A stretch of DNA of 64,000 nucleotides from Virgibacillus subterraneus (GCF_900110695.1 NZ_FOEH01000001.1:248001-312000), one strand, 5' to 3'; shown: positions 1 through 9,736, numbered from the stretch's first letter. Translations and numbers: made by a program. The notes: generated by a model from the sequence alone, not told the origin.

Positions 1-577
1 TTTGGATGTGAAAAGAACGCATACTTCGTTTTAAAGTTTGCGAAGAATCTTGAAATAGAACGAAATTAAATAAGAATGCGAACAGTACACCTATTAGAAC
101 TCCCGTATAAAACCATGGCAATTGAACCTGGGAAAGCTTTAATACAGAAGAAATATATATGGTCATAAAACCGATCATACAAATTGAAAAATACCTTACG
201 CCGAATCGTGAAAAATAAAGACTGCTAAAAATAACGAGAATCATTATCAAACTAATATAATAGGCACTTCCTGCTAATAGAGAACCAATCGTTATTCCAG
301 CTGCCCCAGAAACTCCCAGCAGCAGCGTAGTCACTTTCTTTTGACTCTTGGTTTCATCCATTACCATCATGATACCCATTAAGCCAACCATTCCAGAAAC
401 GATGGCCGGTGTAAGAAGATCATTATCCATTACTCGCAAAATAAGCAGTGTAGTTATAACCGCACAAATTAAACTGATTGTTGCTTTTCCAGCTTTTTGG
501 AACCTTATTTGTCCTGGATCAGAAGCAAGAAGTCTGCCAACCCAGTGATGTTTTAAGTGTAAACCTTTCATCCGCAT
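1..577 (-). CDS. FUSC-family (aromatic acid exporter-like) membrane protein, 5' part only
   Basis: The reverse strand reads open from an ATG at 577 to the window edge, so only the first 192 codons are present. An AGGAAAG ribosome site lies at 588-582, 7 bases before the ATG; a second ATG at 571 is possible. The product begins with a short basic segment (MRMKGLHLKHHWVGRLL) and then shows about five hydrophobic segments separated by short polar turns, with the pattern TPAIVSGMVGLMG typical of the membrane half of FUSC/YccS-type transporters. Such proteins are proposed exporters of aromatic acids; the substrate here cannot be told. The cytoplasmic half would lie outside the window. Confidence 0.7.
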   Translation of the reverse strand, partial: MRMKGLHLKHHWVGRLLASDPGQIRFQKAGKATISLICAVITTLLILRVMDNDLLTPAIVSGMVGLMGIMMVMDETKSQKKVTTLLLGVSGAAGITIGSLLAGSAYYISLIMILVIFSSLYFSRFGVRYFSICMIGFMTIYISSVLKLSQVQLPWFYTGVLIGVLFAFLFNFVLFQDSSQTLKRSMRSFHIQ

Positions 578-725
578 CAATCTTTCCTAACAGAAATGTT
601 ATTGCTTCATTTTAACACTTGAAATGCAGATTATCCATTGAACTCAAACAGCAAAGTTGTCATGAAACCATCAATTTGGAATAATAATAGGGTGAGGCAA
701 ATCCAAATTGAAGGAGATGTACGTC

Positions 726-1370
726 ATGAATGTTTTATTAATAGGTGCAAATGGACAAATTGGTAAGCACCTTGTGGACTTATTGGACAAGAGTAATGAA
801 CATACAGTAAGAGCAATGGTTCGAAAAGAAGAGCAAGCAGAAGAACTGAAGAAAAAAGGCATTGACGCAGTTCTGGCTAACCTTGAAGGTGGCGCTGATA
901 CAATCGTTAAGGCTGCAAGAGGATGCGACGCCGTGATTTTCGCTGCTGGATCTGGCGGAAGTACAGGTTATGACAAAACATTATTGATCGATCTTGATGG
1001 TGCAGTTAAAACGTTCGAAGCTGCAGAAAAAGCAGGAGTTGAACGTTATGTAATGGTAAGTGCCTTCCAAGCGAATAACCGGGAAAAATGGCATGAAAAG
1101 ATTAAGCCATACTATGTTGCTAAGCATTACGCTGATAAAATGCTTGAAGAAAGCAACCTGAATTATACGATTGTTCGACCTGGTGGGTTATTAAATGAGC
1201 CCGGCACAGGGAAAATTGCTGCTTCCGAGAACTTGGAAAGAGGATCTATTCCACGCGAAGATGTAGCACGTACCGTAATGGAATCCCTGACAGAAGAAAA
1301 TACCTATAAACGGTCATTTGACCTTATGTCAGGTGATACCTCTATTGCAGAAGCCCTGAAAAATGTGTAA
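726..1370 (+). CDS. yhfK: NAD(P)-binding SDR/NmrA-like protein, YhfK type
   Basis: A 214-aa atypical short-chain dehydrogenase. The N-terminus has the dinucleotide-binding GxxGxxG (GANGQIG, residues 7-13), and the middle has a YxxxK-like stretch (PYYVAKHYADK) followed by TIVRPGG, the usual arrangement in NmrA-like epimerase/oxidoreductase proteins. Length and sequence agree closely with Bacillus YhfK as I remember it. I chose ATG 726 because AAGGAG at 711-716 is spaced correctly; the in-frame TTG at 708 lies upstream of that site. The gene stands alone between the divergent FUSC gene and two terminators. Substrate unknown. Confidence 0.85.
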   Translation: MNVLLIGANGQIGKHLVDLLDKSNEHTVRAMVRKEEQAEELKKKGIDAVLANLEGGADTIVKAARGCDAVIFAAGSGGSTGYDKTLLIDLDGAVKTFEAAEKAGVERYVMVSAFQANNREKWHEKIKPYYVAKHYADKMLEESNLNYTIVRPGGLLNEPGTGKIAASENLERGSIPREDVARTVMESLTEENTYKRSFDLMSGDTSIAEALKNV

Positions 1371-1406
1371 ATATCCCTCTTTTACTTATAATCGAACCCC
1401 AGAGTA

Positions 1407-1463
1407 GAAAAGTGGCATGTTTTATTAAAAAACATAAAATTAATTGGTGATGCCACTTTTTTC
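1407..1463 (+). terminator. Hairpin terminator behind yhfK
   Basis: AAAAGTGGCAT (from 1408) pairs with ATGCCACTTTTTT (from 1450); the loop itself can form a small AT hairpin. A T-run ends the 3' arm. Confidence 0.6.
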
Positions 1464-1500
1464 AGGTGACATTCGATTGTAATAGTAGAACAGACAATAT

Positions 1501-1539
1501 AGCCCCCTTTATAGCATAAGAAGCTATAGGGGGCTTTTT
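1501..1539 (+). terminator. Rho-independent terminator
   Basis: GCCCCC..TATAGC pairs with GCTATAGGGGGC (1523-1534) around a 7-base loop, followed by TTTTT. Confidence 0.85.
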
Positions 1540-1693
1540 AAAACAGAGGTTGTCTCATAGTTCTATTAGTTTGAATGAATTCTGATAGTTTAATGCATAC
1601 ATGGGTATTGTACTAGTTAAAAACTACTGTACCAAATGGTTTTCGTTTCTATAAATCTATCTTTCTTCTCATTAAAATTTACAGAAATTTTTG

Positions 1694-1699
1694 TATAAT
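1694..1699 (+). promoter_or_regulatory. Likely sigma-A -10 box of the yngK-like gene
   Basis: A perfect TATAAT lies 32 bases before the GTG start. No good -35 sequence is visible at 17 bases spacing. Confidence 0.5.
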
Positions 1700-1730
1700 G
1701 GAATAAATTTGAAAATGAGGAGAGGTAGAT

Positions 1731-3245
1731 GTGAGAAAACGGTTAGTGTTACCGATGGTCATATTAATGGTCATCTCCTTAGTGCCGGCAGTAGGACAGG
1801 CTGAAGAGCAGCCAGAAGAATTTCGAGCCATATGGGTAGATGCTTTTCATGATGGGATTAAAACGCCTGAACAGGTGGACAAGCTTGTTCAGGATGTCCG
1901 AGAAGCTAATGCGAATGCGGTGGTTGTACAAGTAAGACGGAGAGGAGATTCTTATTTTAATAAATCACTTGAACCGAGGTCACAGGATCCTGCGTTAGAA
2001 TCTGATTTTGACGCACTTGAGTACCTTATCGAAAAAGCCCACCAAGCAGATATAGAAGTTCATGCATGGCTAACAACTTTACCGATTTGGAACTCATTAT
2101 ATCCACCAGAATCTGAAGAACATGCATTTAACCAGCATGGTCCTTCTGCAAGTGGTGAGGATTACTGGCTGACAGAAAGCATCTCAGGGGATAATCGTTC
2201 TGGAGCAGATTATATTCTCGATCCGGGCCATCCTGATGCGGCAGATTATACAGCAGATCAATATGTCAATGTCGTAAAGGAGTATGATGTGGATGGTGTC
2301 CATTTGGACCTTGTTCGATACACAGATCCAACGTGGGGCTATAATCCAACAAGTGTAGATCGTTATTTAACTCAAACTGGTACAGAGGATGTTCCTGAAC
2401 CGGAGAACCCTCAATGGAAAGACTGGCGTCGTCAACAGGTAAACAACTTAGTGCGTCAAGTCTATTTAAGGTCCATTGCTGAAGATCCTGGTGTTAAAGT
2501 ATCCGCAGCCGTCATAGCCTGGGGAAAGGGACCAGAAACAATGGAGGAGTATAAACAATCTGCGCCATACAGTACAGTTCTGCAGGATTGGAATGGGTGG
2601 TTAGAAGAAGGTATTGTCGATTTGGCTATTCCAATGAATTACGATAGGGAACATGTTCCGCTTCAAAAAGCGTGGTATGATTTGTGGATTGAATGGGAGA
2701 AAGATCATCAGTACGATCGGCAAGTAGCTGCTGGACCCGGAAGTTTCATTAATACAATCGAAGGAACGCTGGCACAAATTAATCGTGCGTTACAGCCCTC
2801 TGCTGAAGGGAACCGACTAGCAGGCGTTTCACTATACAGCTATGCTTCTACCAATAACAGCGGAATCGAAAATGACACGTTCTTCCAGGCGTTGTCAGAG
2901 GAAAGTGAATACGGAGAACCTGTATTCTCTGAACCAGCAGCAATACCAGACATGCCATGGAAAACAAACCCAACTAAAGGACATTTGATGGGCTATCTTA
3001 TGGATGAGGATGGGGACCCGGTTGATAATGGAAAAGTAGTGCTACGCGGGTCAAAAGGAAAAACATATCAATTCGAAACGGATGGAAATGGTTTCTTTGG
3101 GCTAACAGATTTGCCGGACGGCCATTATGTCGCCCAGATAGATGGTGAAACCGGTGAAGGATCTTCAAAGCCACTGGACATTGAAGCAGGTGTAGTTACC
3201 GAAACTGAATTACAAGTTAAAGCTGTTCCACAATCTAGTAATTGA
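1731..3245 (+). CDS. yngK: Secreted glycoside-hydrolase-like protein (GHL10/DUF187, YngK type)
   Basis: A 504-aa exported protein. Residues 1-24 are a signal peptide (basic MRKR, hydrophobic core, probable cleavage after VGQA). Residues ~31-340 are the GHL10/DUF187 domain, opening with FRAIWVDAFHDG and containing GVHLDLVRYTDP and LAIPMNYDREH, the conserved barrel strands of this family. Residues ~415-490 are a carboxypeptidase regulatory-like beta-sandwich (GKVVLRG, TDGNGFFGLTDLPDGHY). Size and order match Bacillus YngK. It probably acts on extracellular or wall-linked sugar polymers; the substrate is not established. Start GTG 1731 follows GAGGAGAGG at 1717-1725. It is monocistronic. Confidence 0.82.
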   Translation: MRKRLVLPMVILMVISLVPAVGQAEEQPEEFRAIWVDAFHDGIKTPEQVDKLVQDVREANANAVVVQVRRRGDSYFNKSLEPRSQDPALESDFDALEYLIEKAHQADIEVHAWLTTLPIWNSLYPPESEEHAFNQHGPSASGEDYWLTESISGDNRSGADYILDPGHPDAADYTADQYVNVVKEYDVDGVHLDLVRYTDPTWGYNPTSVDRYLTQTGTEDVPEPENPQWKDWRRQQVNNLVRQVYLRSIAEDPGVKVSAAVIAWGKGPETMEEYKQSAPYSTVLQDWNGWLEEGIVDLAIPMNYDREHVPLQKAWYDLWIEWEKDHQYDRQVAAGPGSFINTIEGTLAQINRALQPSAEGNRLAGVSLYSYASTNNSGIENDTFFQALSEESEYGEPVFSEPAAIPDMPWKTNPTKGHLMGYLMDEDGDPVDNGKVVLRGSKGKTYQFETDGNGFFGLTDLPDGHYVAQIDGETGEGSSKPLDIEAGVVTETELQVKAVPQSSN

Positions 3246-3314
3246 GCAAAGGGGTAAGATTAAATAATTCAGGCAGTTGTTGCGTAATTGAATTAGTAGG
3301 TAATGTATAATGTA

Positions 3315-3347
3315 GTTGCCGCAGTTTCCAATTAGGAATGCGGCAAC
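3315..3347 (+). terminator. Hairpin behind yngK, possible terminator
   Basis: GTTGCCGCA (3315-3323) pairs with TGCGGCAAC (3339-3347). The sequence after it (TTCGCTG) is not a convincing T-run, so termination is uncertain. Confidence 0.4.
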
Positions 3348-3366
3348 TTCGCTGTTTATAGTAGGT

Positions 3367-3516
3367 AAGATTTTTGCTTTCTTAGACCCATTAGGCTTTG
3401 GGGTACAAGTCTACCAGCGAACAACTCCCGCGAAGTGTATTTCCGGAGCGGTATGTTATGACACAGTTTAAAGCCGCTACTTCTAAGATTCATTGCTTGG
3501 AAAAAGCAAAAATCTT
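3367..3516. repeat. Long-range inverted repeat (14-bp arms) enclosing a secondary hairpin
   Basis: AAGATTTTTGCTTT at 3367-3380 is the exact reverse complement of 3503-3516. Inside, GAAGT..GCGG and CCGC..ACTTC segments (about 3432-3485) can form a nested stem. It resembles a small palindromic intergenic element; no coding potential. Confidence 0.5.
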
Positions 3517-3587
3517 TTAAAAAAGAAAATGTAGGGAAATATAAGAATTAGAAATAAGTGGTATTACCGAAAGGAGTATCATGATAA

Positions 3588-4130
3588 ATGGAGCGGAATA
3601 GTATACGTTATCTGGTATTAATGATTTTATCAATTTTATTATTATCTGGCTGTGGGTCAGGGACAACGGAGGATGAATCAATGGGAGGAGAAAAGGAGTC
3701 CACTAATCTATCTTTTAAAACAATTAAAGTTGAAAATACCCCGGATAGGGTTCAAAAATGGATTCAAAAATGGATTCAGAAAAACAGATCAAAAGAAGTG
3801 GAAAAGGTGTTCAATGTCGATGGGATGACATATGCAATTATCCTGCTTGGTCAAAAGCCAACCGGCGGCTATAATGTAGAAATTGAACAAATAAAGAAGA
3901 TGAATACCAATTCTTCGCAAACGGATAGTGTTAACACTGTTAGCTATGAAGTGACAGAACCTGAAAAGGGAAGTGTGAATATACAAACACTTACGTATCC
4001 GGTGGCGATAGCGGAATTGGAGGGTGAAACCAGTCAATCGTTTCAGTTCTCAACATCAAAGGAACCTGAATTGGAAGGTACTGAATTAGTAGCGCCTCAA
4101 GAGTTAACAAGCGATGGGAAGGTTAAATAA
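3588..4130 (+). CDS. Lipoprotein with PrcB C-terminal-like domain
   Basis: A 180-aa predicted lipoprotein: a hydrophobic N-terminus ends in the lipobox LLSGC, with Cys22 as the lipidation site. Residues ~85-150 carry the PrcB C-terminal signature (MTYAIILLGQKPTGGYNVEI and a later VSYEVTEP), a fold found in bacterial protease-complex-inhibitor-like lipoproteins of unclear role. Between them the peptide WIQK is duplicated in tandem (about residues 47-54), reflecting a 12-bp direct repeat in the DNA. The ATG at 3588 has AAGGAG at 3571-3576; an earlier ATG at 3581 is in another frame and stops at once. It lies 43 bp ahead of the nucleoside hydrolase and could be co-transcribed. Confidence 0.7.
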   Translation: MERNSIRYLVLMILSILLLSGCGSGTTEDESMGGEKESTNLSFKTIKVENTPDRVQKWIQKWIQKNRSKEVEKVFNVDGMTYAIILLGQKPTGGYNVEIEQIKKMNTNSSQTDSVNTVSYEVTEPEKGSVNIQTLTYPVAIAELEGETSQSFQFSTSKEPELEGTELVAPQELTSDGKVK

Positions 4131-4173
4131 AAGTGACCATTTTTATAGATAGGAACGGAAGGAGGAATTACAT

Positions 4174-5109
4174 ATGAATAGGAGAATTATCTTAGATTGT
4201 GACCCAGGCCATGATGATGCGATGGCAATGATGCTTGCTGCGTCAAAACTTAGCAACTTGAAGCTTGAGGCGATTACGACTGTAGCAGGTAATGTTGATG
4301 TAGAAAAGAATACAAATAATGCTTTAAGGCTATGCGATCTTCTTGGATTAAATGCTGTTCCTGTCGCAAAGGGAGTAGCACAGCCTTTGGTCCGTAAAAT
4401 GAAAGCTGCTGCACATGTTCATGGCAAAAGCGGGCTGGATGGTACAACACTTCCTGATAAGCCTATTAAACAAATAATTAATCAGCATGCTGTGGACTTA
4501 ATTATTGAAAAAATTATAGATTCGGATGGAGATATTACAATCGTGCCAACTGGACCATTGACTAACATTGCGCTGGCAATCAGAAAGGAACCTAAAATCA
4601 TTCCGAAAATAAAGGAAATCGTATTAATGGGTGGCGGAACATATGGTAATAGGACACCTGCAGCCGAATTCAATATATATGTGGATGCTGAGGCAGCTAA
4701 AATTGTTTTCGAAAGTGGAGTACAAATTGAGATGTTTGGTCTTGACGTTACACATCAGGCTTTGGCAACTTCAGATAGAATGAAGGAAATGTCAGATATC
4801 AACAATCCAGTTGCTGCAGCTGTTATGCAAATGATGAATTTCTATTCGAGGATATATCAGGGTAAACTTGGATTTACTGGAGCGGCTGTACATGATCCCT
4901 GCCCTGTTGCTTATTTAATCGATCCCACAATGTTTGAAATGGAACGCGTGCGAGTAGACATTGAGACAAAAGGAGAATTCACCTACGGGATGACCTGTGT
5001 GTACACAAACGGAATGACAGACAGGGTGCCGAATGCGAATTTTGCTAGAACATTGAACCAGGATAAATTTTGGGATTTATTTATTCGTTCGTTAAAATCG
5101 TATTCCTAA
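4174..5109 (+). CDS. Nucleoside hydrolase (inosine/uridine-preferring type)
   Basis: A 311-aa ribonucleoside hydrolase of the IunH/RihA-RihB family. It cleaves the N-glycosidic bond of nucleosides to base and ribose in the cytoplasm for salvage. The N-terminal Ca2+-binding DxDxGxDD motif is present as DCDPGHDD (residues 8-15). VPTGPLTNIALA, VLMGGG and the C-terminal AAVHDPCPVAYL (catalytic/base-contacting His) are all in place, and the length is normal. GGAAGGAGGAATT precedes the ATG. Which nucleosides it prefers cannot be read from the sequence; a family-level call is safe. Confidence 0.9.
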   Translation: MNRRIILDCDPGHDDAMAMMLAASKLSNLKLEAITTVAGNVDVEKNTNNALRLCDLLGLNAVPVAKGVAQPLVRKMKAAAHVHGKSGLDGTTLPDKPIKQIINQHAVDLIIEKIIDSDGDITIVPTGPLTNIALAIRKEPKIIPKIKEIVLMGGGTYGNRTPAAEFNIYVDAEAAKIVFESGVQIEMFGLDVTHQALATSDRMKEMSDINNPVAAAVMQMMNFYSRIYQGKLGFTGAAVHDPCPVAYLIDPTMFEMERVRVDIETKGEFTYGMTCVYTNGMTDRVPNANFARTLNQDKFWDLFIRSLKSYS

Positions 5110-5142
5110 TTACACATGTCCAGCATTTAGAGTAAAAATGAA

Positions 5143-5168
5143 GCCTTCTAAAATTAACATTAGAAGGC
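5143..5168. terminator. Bidirectional terminator between nucleoside hydrolase and argH
   Basis: GCCTTCTAA (5143-5151) pairs with TTAGAAGGC (5160-5168). On the reverse strand it is followed by TTCATTTTTA. It serves two convergent genes. Confidence 0.65.
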
Positions 5169-5191
5169 ATAATAGTTGAATATGTGCAGTA

Positions 5192-6580
5192 TTAAAAAGG
5201 GTTATTTCCAGAAAGCACTGCCTCAGCCTGCTCAAGCTGTTTACGAACCTGGCTTTCTGCGGTGCCACCTGTGCTGTTTCTGGCATCTACAACATGCTTT
5301 GGCTCGAGTACAACATAAATATCTTCCTCAAATAGATTACTAAAGGATTGGTATTCTTCTAGTGTCAACGCAAGTAAATATTTCTTCTGCTCAATTGCAT
5401 AAAGCACAATTTTTCCTATTATTTCGTGAGCCTGTCGAAATGGCAAGCCCTTTGTGACCAGGTAGTCCGCGATATCAGTCGCATTGGAATAGTCCTGGTC
5501 AACTGCATTGTACATGTTGTCTTGATTCACTTGCATCGTTTCAATCATTGGCGCAAGTAATCGTAACGAACCATCTATTGCCTTCACCGTATCAAGAAGT
5601 CCTTCTTTATCCTCCTGCATATCCTTATTGTAGGCAAGCGGGAGCCCTTTCAATACTGTCAATAACCCGAATAAATTACCATGGACACGTCCGGTTTTTC
5701 CGCGCAATAGCTCTGGGACATCAGGATTTTTCTTCTGTGGCATAATACTTGATCCGGTACAGAAAGAATCATCTAATTCGATAAAATTAAACTCCTGACT
5801 GGACCAAATGACAAGCTCTTCAGATAGCCGGGAAATATGCGTCATCATGATTGATGCAATTGATAAGAATTCCAAGACAAAATCGCGATCACTAACAGCG
5901 TCCAGACTGTTCGGATAAACCATGTCAAACCCAAGTAATTCTGCAGTTCGTTCGCGGTTAATCGGAAATGTCGTTCCAGCTAATGCGCCAGCACCTAATG
6001 GCGACCAGTTAACCCGCTGTAAACTATCTATCAGGCGTTGTTTATCCCTTTCCAGCATCCAGAAGTATGCAAGCAGATGGTGTGAAAATAATACAGGCTG
6101 TGCCCGTTGCAGATGTGTATATCCTGGCATGATCACATTTATATTTGATTTTGCTTGTTTTATAAAAGCTGATTGGACAGACTCAGCAAGCTTGATAATT
6201 TCCTTTGTTTTGTTGTTAACGTATAGATGGATATCTGTTGCAATTTGATCATTACGGCTTCTTCCGGTGTGAAGCTTACCGCCAACAGCTCCAATTTCAT
6301 CAATTAGCATTTGCTCAATGTTCATATGGATGTCTTCATTCCCAACCGTGTAATCGGCCAGGCCGTTATTGATTTTCTCTTCAATGATTTTAAGGCCTCT
6401 AATAAGCTTGCTTGCTTCATCATGGGTGATGATTTCACACTCAGCAAGCATCGTAACGTGGGCAATGCTTCCTTCAATATCCTCCATTGCAAACTGCTGA
6501 TCAAACTCGATGGATGCTGTGAATTCTTCTACTAGTTCGTTGGTCGATTTAGTGAAACGTCCGCCCCATAGCTTTGACAT
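5192..6580 (-). CDS. argH: Argininosuccinate lyase
   Basis: A 462-aa enzyme of the fumarase/aspartase superfamily. It splits argininosuccinate to arginine and fumarate, the last step of arginine synthesis. Signature [12 protein letters not shown] is at residues 276-287 (catalytic serine loop). TGRSRNDQ (105-112) and YTHLQRAQP with His156 also match, and WGGRF at the N-terminus is typical. Full length. It is the last gene of the reverse-strand argF-argG-argH operon, 12 bp after argG, with GGGAGG ahead of the ATG. Control is expected from the ARG boxes upstream of argF. Confidence 0.97.
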   Translation of the reverse strand: MSKLWGGRFTKSTNELVEEFTASIEFDQQFAMEDIEGSIAHVTMLAECEIITHDEASKLIRGLKIIEEKINNGLADYTVGNEDIHMNIEQMLIDEIGAVGGKLHTGRSRNDQIATDIHLYVNNKTKEIIKLAESVQSAFIKQAKSNINVIMPGYTHLQRAQPVLFSHHLLAYFWMLERDKQRLIDSLQRVNWSPLGAGALAGTTFPINRERTAELLGFDMVYPNSLDAVSDRDFVLEFLSIASIMMTHISRLSEELVIWSSQEFNFIELDDSFCTGSSIMPQKKNPDVPELLRGKTGRVHGNLFGLLTVLKGLPLAYNKDMQEDKEGLLDTVKAIDGSLRLLAPMIETMQVNQDNMYNAVDQDYSNATDIADYLVTKGLPFRQAHEIIGKIVLYAIEQKKYLLALTLEEYQSFSNLFEEDIYVVLEPKHVVDARNSTGGTAESQVRKQLEQAEAVLSGNNPF

Positions 6581-6592
6581 TTGTAATCCTCC

Positions 6593-7810
6593 CTATTGTT
6601 TAACCGGATCAGTTGCTTTTTTATTGACTTCCGCATGAACTTTCGTTGGTAATCCCCACAGTTTGATAAACCCAACTGCAGCTGTATGATCAAACATGTC
6701 ACCTTTTTCATAGGTAGCTAGCTCTTCGTTATATAAGCTATATTCGGACTTCCGGGCAACGACGAATTGATTTCCTTTAAACAGCTTGATTCGAACTTTT
6801 CCAGAGACCGTTTTTTGTGTCTCTAAAACAAATGCATCTATTGCCGGACGTAACGGTGAATACCAAAGACCTTCATAAATCATTTTTGCATATTGCTGTT
6901 CAACTGTTTTTTTATATTGACTTACTTCTCTTGTATGTGTCAGAAATTCCATTTCCTGATGGGCATTGATTAAGATTAATGCTGCCGGATTTTCATAAAC
7001 CTCCCGTGATTTAATACCAATTAAGCGATTTTCAATATGATCAATTCGCCCTATGCCATGCTTGCCGCCAGCTTCATTCAATGTCTCTATAATGTCAACA
7101 AGTTCCATTGGTTCATCATTGAGTGCCACAGGGATGCCACCTTCAAACGTGATATCAACATATTCAGACTCGTCCGGAGTAGCCTCGATTGGATTGGTCC
7201 ATGCAAATGCTTCCTCAGGGGCTTCATTCCATGGGTTTTCCAGTACACCCGCTTCACAAGCTCTTCCCCAAATGTTTGCATCGATTGAAAATGGATTGTC
7301 TAAATTAGCTGAAACAGGAATACCTTTTTCCTTTGCATAAACAATTTCTTCATCCCGGGTCATTCCCCATTCTCTTACTGGTGCCACCACTTGAAGGTCA
7401 GGATTAAGTGCATTAATGGAGACCTCAAAACGTATTTGATCATTTCCTTTTCCGGTACAGCCGTGAGCAACAGCTACTGCGTTTTCCTGTTCTGCTACAT
7501 CGACAAGTAACTTTGATATCAATGGTCGGCTTAATGCCGAGGATAATGGGTACTTGCCTTCGTATAGTGCATTTGCTTGCAATGCTGGCATTAAATATTC
7601 TTTTGCAAGCATATCTTTAGCATCGATAACGATTGATTTGATGGCACCAACATTTAATGCTTTTTGACGTACCGTTTCTAAATCCTTTTCTTCTCCTAGA
7701 TCAATTGCCAGTGCAATAACTTCATAATTATATTTCTCCTGTAACCATTTAATCGATACAGAAGTATCTAAACCACCTGAGTAGGCTAACACGATTTTTT
7801 CTTTAGCCAT
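6593..7810 (-). CDS. argG: Argininosuccinate synthase
   Basis: A 405-aa enzyme that joins citrulline and aspartate with ATP to form argininosuccinate. The N-terminal ATP pyrophosphatase P-loop AYSGGLDTS (residues 9-17) and downstream [16 protein letters not shown] are intact. I chose ATG 7810, preceded by GGAGGG at 7822-7817, over the in-frame ATG at 7825, which would place the ribosome site inside the gene. The start overlaps the last 8 bases of argF, indicating translational coupling. Middle gene of the arginine operon. Confidence 0.97.
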   Translation of the reverse strand: MAKEKIVLAYSGGLDTSVSIKWLQEKYNYEVIALAIDLGEEKDLETVRQKALNVGAIKSIVIDAKDMLAKEYLMPALQANALYEGKYPLSSALSRPLISKLLVDVAEQENAVAVAHGCTGKGNDQIRFEVSINALNPDLQVVAPVREWGMTRDEEIVYAKEKGIPVSANLDNPFSIDANIWGRACEAGVLENPWNEAPEEAFAWTNPIEATPDESEYVDITFEGGIPVALNDEPMELVDIIETLNEAGGKHGIGRIDHIENRLIGIKSREVYENPAALILINAHQEMEFLTHTREVSQYKKTVEQQYAKMIYEGLWYSPLRPAIDAFVLETQKTVSGKVRIKLFKGNQFVVARKSEYSLYNEELATYEKGDMFDHTAAVGFIKLWGLPTKVHAEVNKKATDPVKQ

Positions 7811-8777
7811 GTTTAATCCCTCCATCTTCTAGTAATAGTTTTAATAAAGCTTTTTGTGCATGCAGACGATTTTCCGCTTCATCAAATACTACAGAATGCG
7901 ATCCATCAATGATGTCTGCTGTAACTTCTTCCCCCCTGTGGGCCGGTAAGCAATGCAAAAAAATAAAATCGGATTTTGCGTTTTTACACAGATTTTCGTT
8001 TACCTGATAGGGTGTGAAAGCTTTGTTTCGCTGGTCATTCTCAGCTTCCTGCCCCATACTCGACCATACATCGGTAACAACAATATCTGCATTTGTTACC
8101 ACATCAAATGGATCTTCACTGTATTCTACGTTCGTTCTATTTTGCTCAGCTGCTTGCTTCATTTGCTGCAAAATTTCCTGGTTCGGTTCATAACCGGCGG
8201 GACAGGAAATAGCAATATCCATCCCAACTTTGACCGCACCTTCAATTAATGAATGACACATGTTGTTATTTCCATCGCCGAAAAAGGCAAGTTTTAATCC
8301 TGAAAGTTTACCTTTATGCTCGTAAATGGTTAATAAATCAGCAAGCACCTGTGTTGGGTGGTGCGTGTCGGTCAAGCCATTAATAACAGGGACAGTGGCA
8401 TGCTGTGCATAGGATTCAACAATGTCGTGGCTGAAGGTTCGGATCATTAAACCGTCAACATAACGTGATAATACGTTTGCTGTATCAAAAATTGATTCTC
8501 CGCGACCGATTTGGCTGTCATTAGAACTAAGGAAAATGGCCTCCCCTCCAAGCTGAAGCATGCCTACTTCAAATGAAACCCTTGTACGGGTAGATGACTT
8601 TTCAAAAATCATTCCAAGGACTTTCCCTTTTAAATGAGGTTTACGTGTTCCTTCATTTGTCTGTTTTTTTAACGCAACAGCTTCATCTAAAAGCCCTAAT
8701 ATTTCTGCCTTACTTAACTGACTTAACGTCAAAAAATCTTTTCCGCTTAATTTCGGTTTTGAAATTGTGTTGGCCAC
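7803..8777 (-). CDS. argF: Ornithine carbamoyltransferase
   Basis: A 324-aa catabolic/anabolic-type OTCase: carbamoyl phosphate + ornithine gives citrulline. The carbamoyl-phosphate motif SSTRTR (in [13 protein letters not shown]), HPTQVLADL and HCLPAHRG are intact. I prefer the GTG at 8777 (protein starts [10 protein letters not shown]) because AAAGGA at 8793-8788 is 10 bases away; a TTG at 8786 is in frame but too close. First gene of argF-argG-argH. No argCJBD genes are in the window, so early arginine steps must be encoded elsewhere, or the operon works with imported or recycled ornithine/citrulline. Confidence 0.95.
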   Translation of the reverse strand: MANTISKPKLSGKDFLTLSQLSKAEILGLLDEAVALKKQTNEGTRKPHLKGKVLGMIFEKSSTRTRVSFEVGMLQLGGEAIFLSSNDSQIGRGESIFDTANVLSRYVDGLMIRTFSHDIVESYAQHATVPVINGLTDTHHPTQVLADLLTIYEHKGKLSGLKLAFFGDGNNNMCHSLIEGAVKVGMDIAISCPAGYEPNQEILQQMKQAAEQNRTNVEYSEDPFDVVTNADIVVTDVWSSMGQEAENDQRNKAFTPYQVNENLCKNAKSDFIFLHCLPAHRGEEVTADIIDGSHSVVFDEAENRLHAQKALLKLLLEDGGIKHG

Positions 8778-8810
8778 TAAAATCAAATCCTTTCCGCTTC
8801 ATAGTTAAAG

Positions 8811-8848
8811 TATGTATTATTATACATATGTATGAATAAACATACAAC
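8811..8848 (-). promoter_or_regulatory. Arginine operon promoter overlapped by two ARG boxes
   Basis: On the reverse strand TTGTAT (8847-8842) and TATAAT (8824-8819) are 17 bases apart. The -10 is embedded in an 18-bp sequence (8811-8828) that fits the ArgR/AhrC consensus WnTGnATwwwwATnCAnW at every fixed position. A second copy at 8831-8848 fits with one mismatch and covers the -35. ArgR binding here would block RNA polymerase when arginine is plentiful. Confidence 0.8.
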
Positions 8849-8920
8849 AGTTATTTTACAAAATTATTAATTTTTTTGATAAACTTGAATTAATTAAATA
8901 TATTTTGAGGTGAGAAGTGA

Positions 8921-9736
8921 ATGGAAAGTGGCTTATATGAATGGGGGAACAGAGAAAATATGACATTGGTGTGTCTACATGGAATGGGGAGTACGGGTTT
9001 AAGTTTTGGGGAACTGGCGCACTATTTGGCTGACTATCATGTCGTCTCATTTGATCTAGCCAGGAATGGGAGCGATAAGTCTTTGTCAGAGGAAGAAGCG
9101 TACAAAAAGCCATCATGTATGGCAGAAGAGGTTGAGAAGGTTGTAAAGGTCTTAGATAAATCGAAAATCTGCCTTGTGGGCCATTCATGGGGTGCACATC
9201 TTGCTTTGTATTTTGCAAAGGCTTATCCGGAACAGGTTCAGGGTGTGATTTTACTTGATGGCGGTTATATACAGCAACCGGGGAGCGACTCATTGGAGGA
9301 AGAGCTAATAAGGATGGAGGATTTCCATAATAGTATTCGTTTTCCGTCATGGGAGGCATTTATAGAATCAGAGAAGCGTGAGATGCCAAGATGGTCAACG
9401 GAGATTGAGGCAGCTACCAAGGCGCAGGTTACAGAAATTAATGGAGAAATCCGGTTGGCTCTGCCAGTTTCTGATGCGAAAGCAATTCTAAAAGGAATTT
9501 ATGCCGAGCCTACCAAAGATGTTCTGGAGAAGATTATCTGTCCGGTATTACTGCTTAGAAGTACGCTCCCGGAAGAAATGGAAGGTCTTCGGCAACAGCA
9601 AGCTAACGATTTTTTAGAAAACACACCGAATGCACAGGTTCGTCTGATACCCAATACAACACATGATATTTATCGTGATTCCCCAGGTGAAGTGTCCAGG
9701 AATATAAGAGAATGGATTCAAGAAACGGCTTATTAA
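8921..9736 (+). CDS. Alpha/beta-fold hydrolase
   Basis: A 271-aa single-domain alpha/beta hydrolase. LVCLHGMGSTG (oxyanion HG, residues 20-21), the nucleophile elbow GHSWG (Ser89), the acid-bearing ICPVLLLRSTLPEE and a late His in NTTHDIYRD make a complete triad. GAGGTGAGAAG precedes the ATG. No signal peptide, so cytoplasmic. The gene is divergent from the arg operon and convergent with a small membrane protein gene. The substrate (ester, lactone, peptide or halide) cannot be assigned. Confidence 0.85.
   Translation: MESGLYEWGNRENMTLVCLHGMGSTGLSFGELAHYLADYHVVSFDLARNGSDKSLSEEEAYKKPSCMAEEVEKVVKVLDKSKICLVGHSWGAHLALYFAKAYPEQVQGVILLDGGYIQQPGSDSLEEELIRMEDFHNSIRFPSWEAFIESEKREMPRWSTEIEAATKAQVTEINGEIRLALPVSDAKAILKGIYAEPTKDVLEKIICPVLLLRSTLPEEMEGLRQQQANDFLENTPNAQVRLIPNTTHDIYRDSPGEVSRNIREWIQETAY

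Larger units (their letters stand above)
1371..1730. other. 360-bp intergenic region with two terminators and the yngK promoter
   Basis: It holds two hairpins behind yhfK (about 1407-1463 and 1501-1539) and, at its right end, a -10 sequence for the next gene. Nothing else was recognised. Confidence 0.6.
3246..3587. other. 342-bp intergenic region with two inverted-repeat structures
   Basis: It contains a 9-bp-stem hairpin at 3315-3347 and a 14-bp perfect inverted repeat at 3367-3380/3503-3516 enclosing about 120 bases. No coding stretch was recognised. Confidence 0.6.

Noticed and set aside
8856-9359. 167-codon reverse-strand open frame
   Set aside because: Lies wholly over the alpha/beta hydrolase gene, which has an intact catalytic triad and ribosome site; composition is that of a shadow frame.
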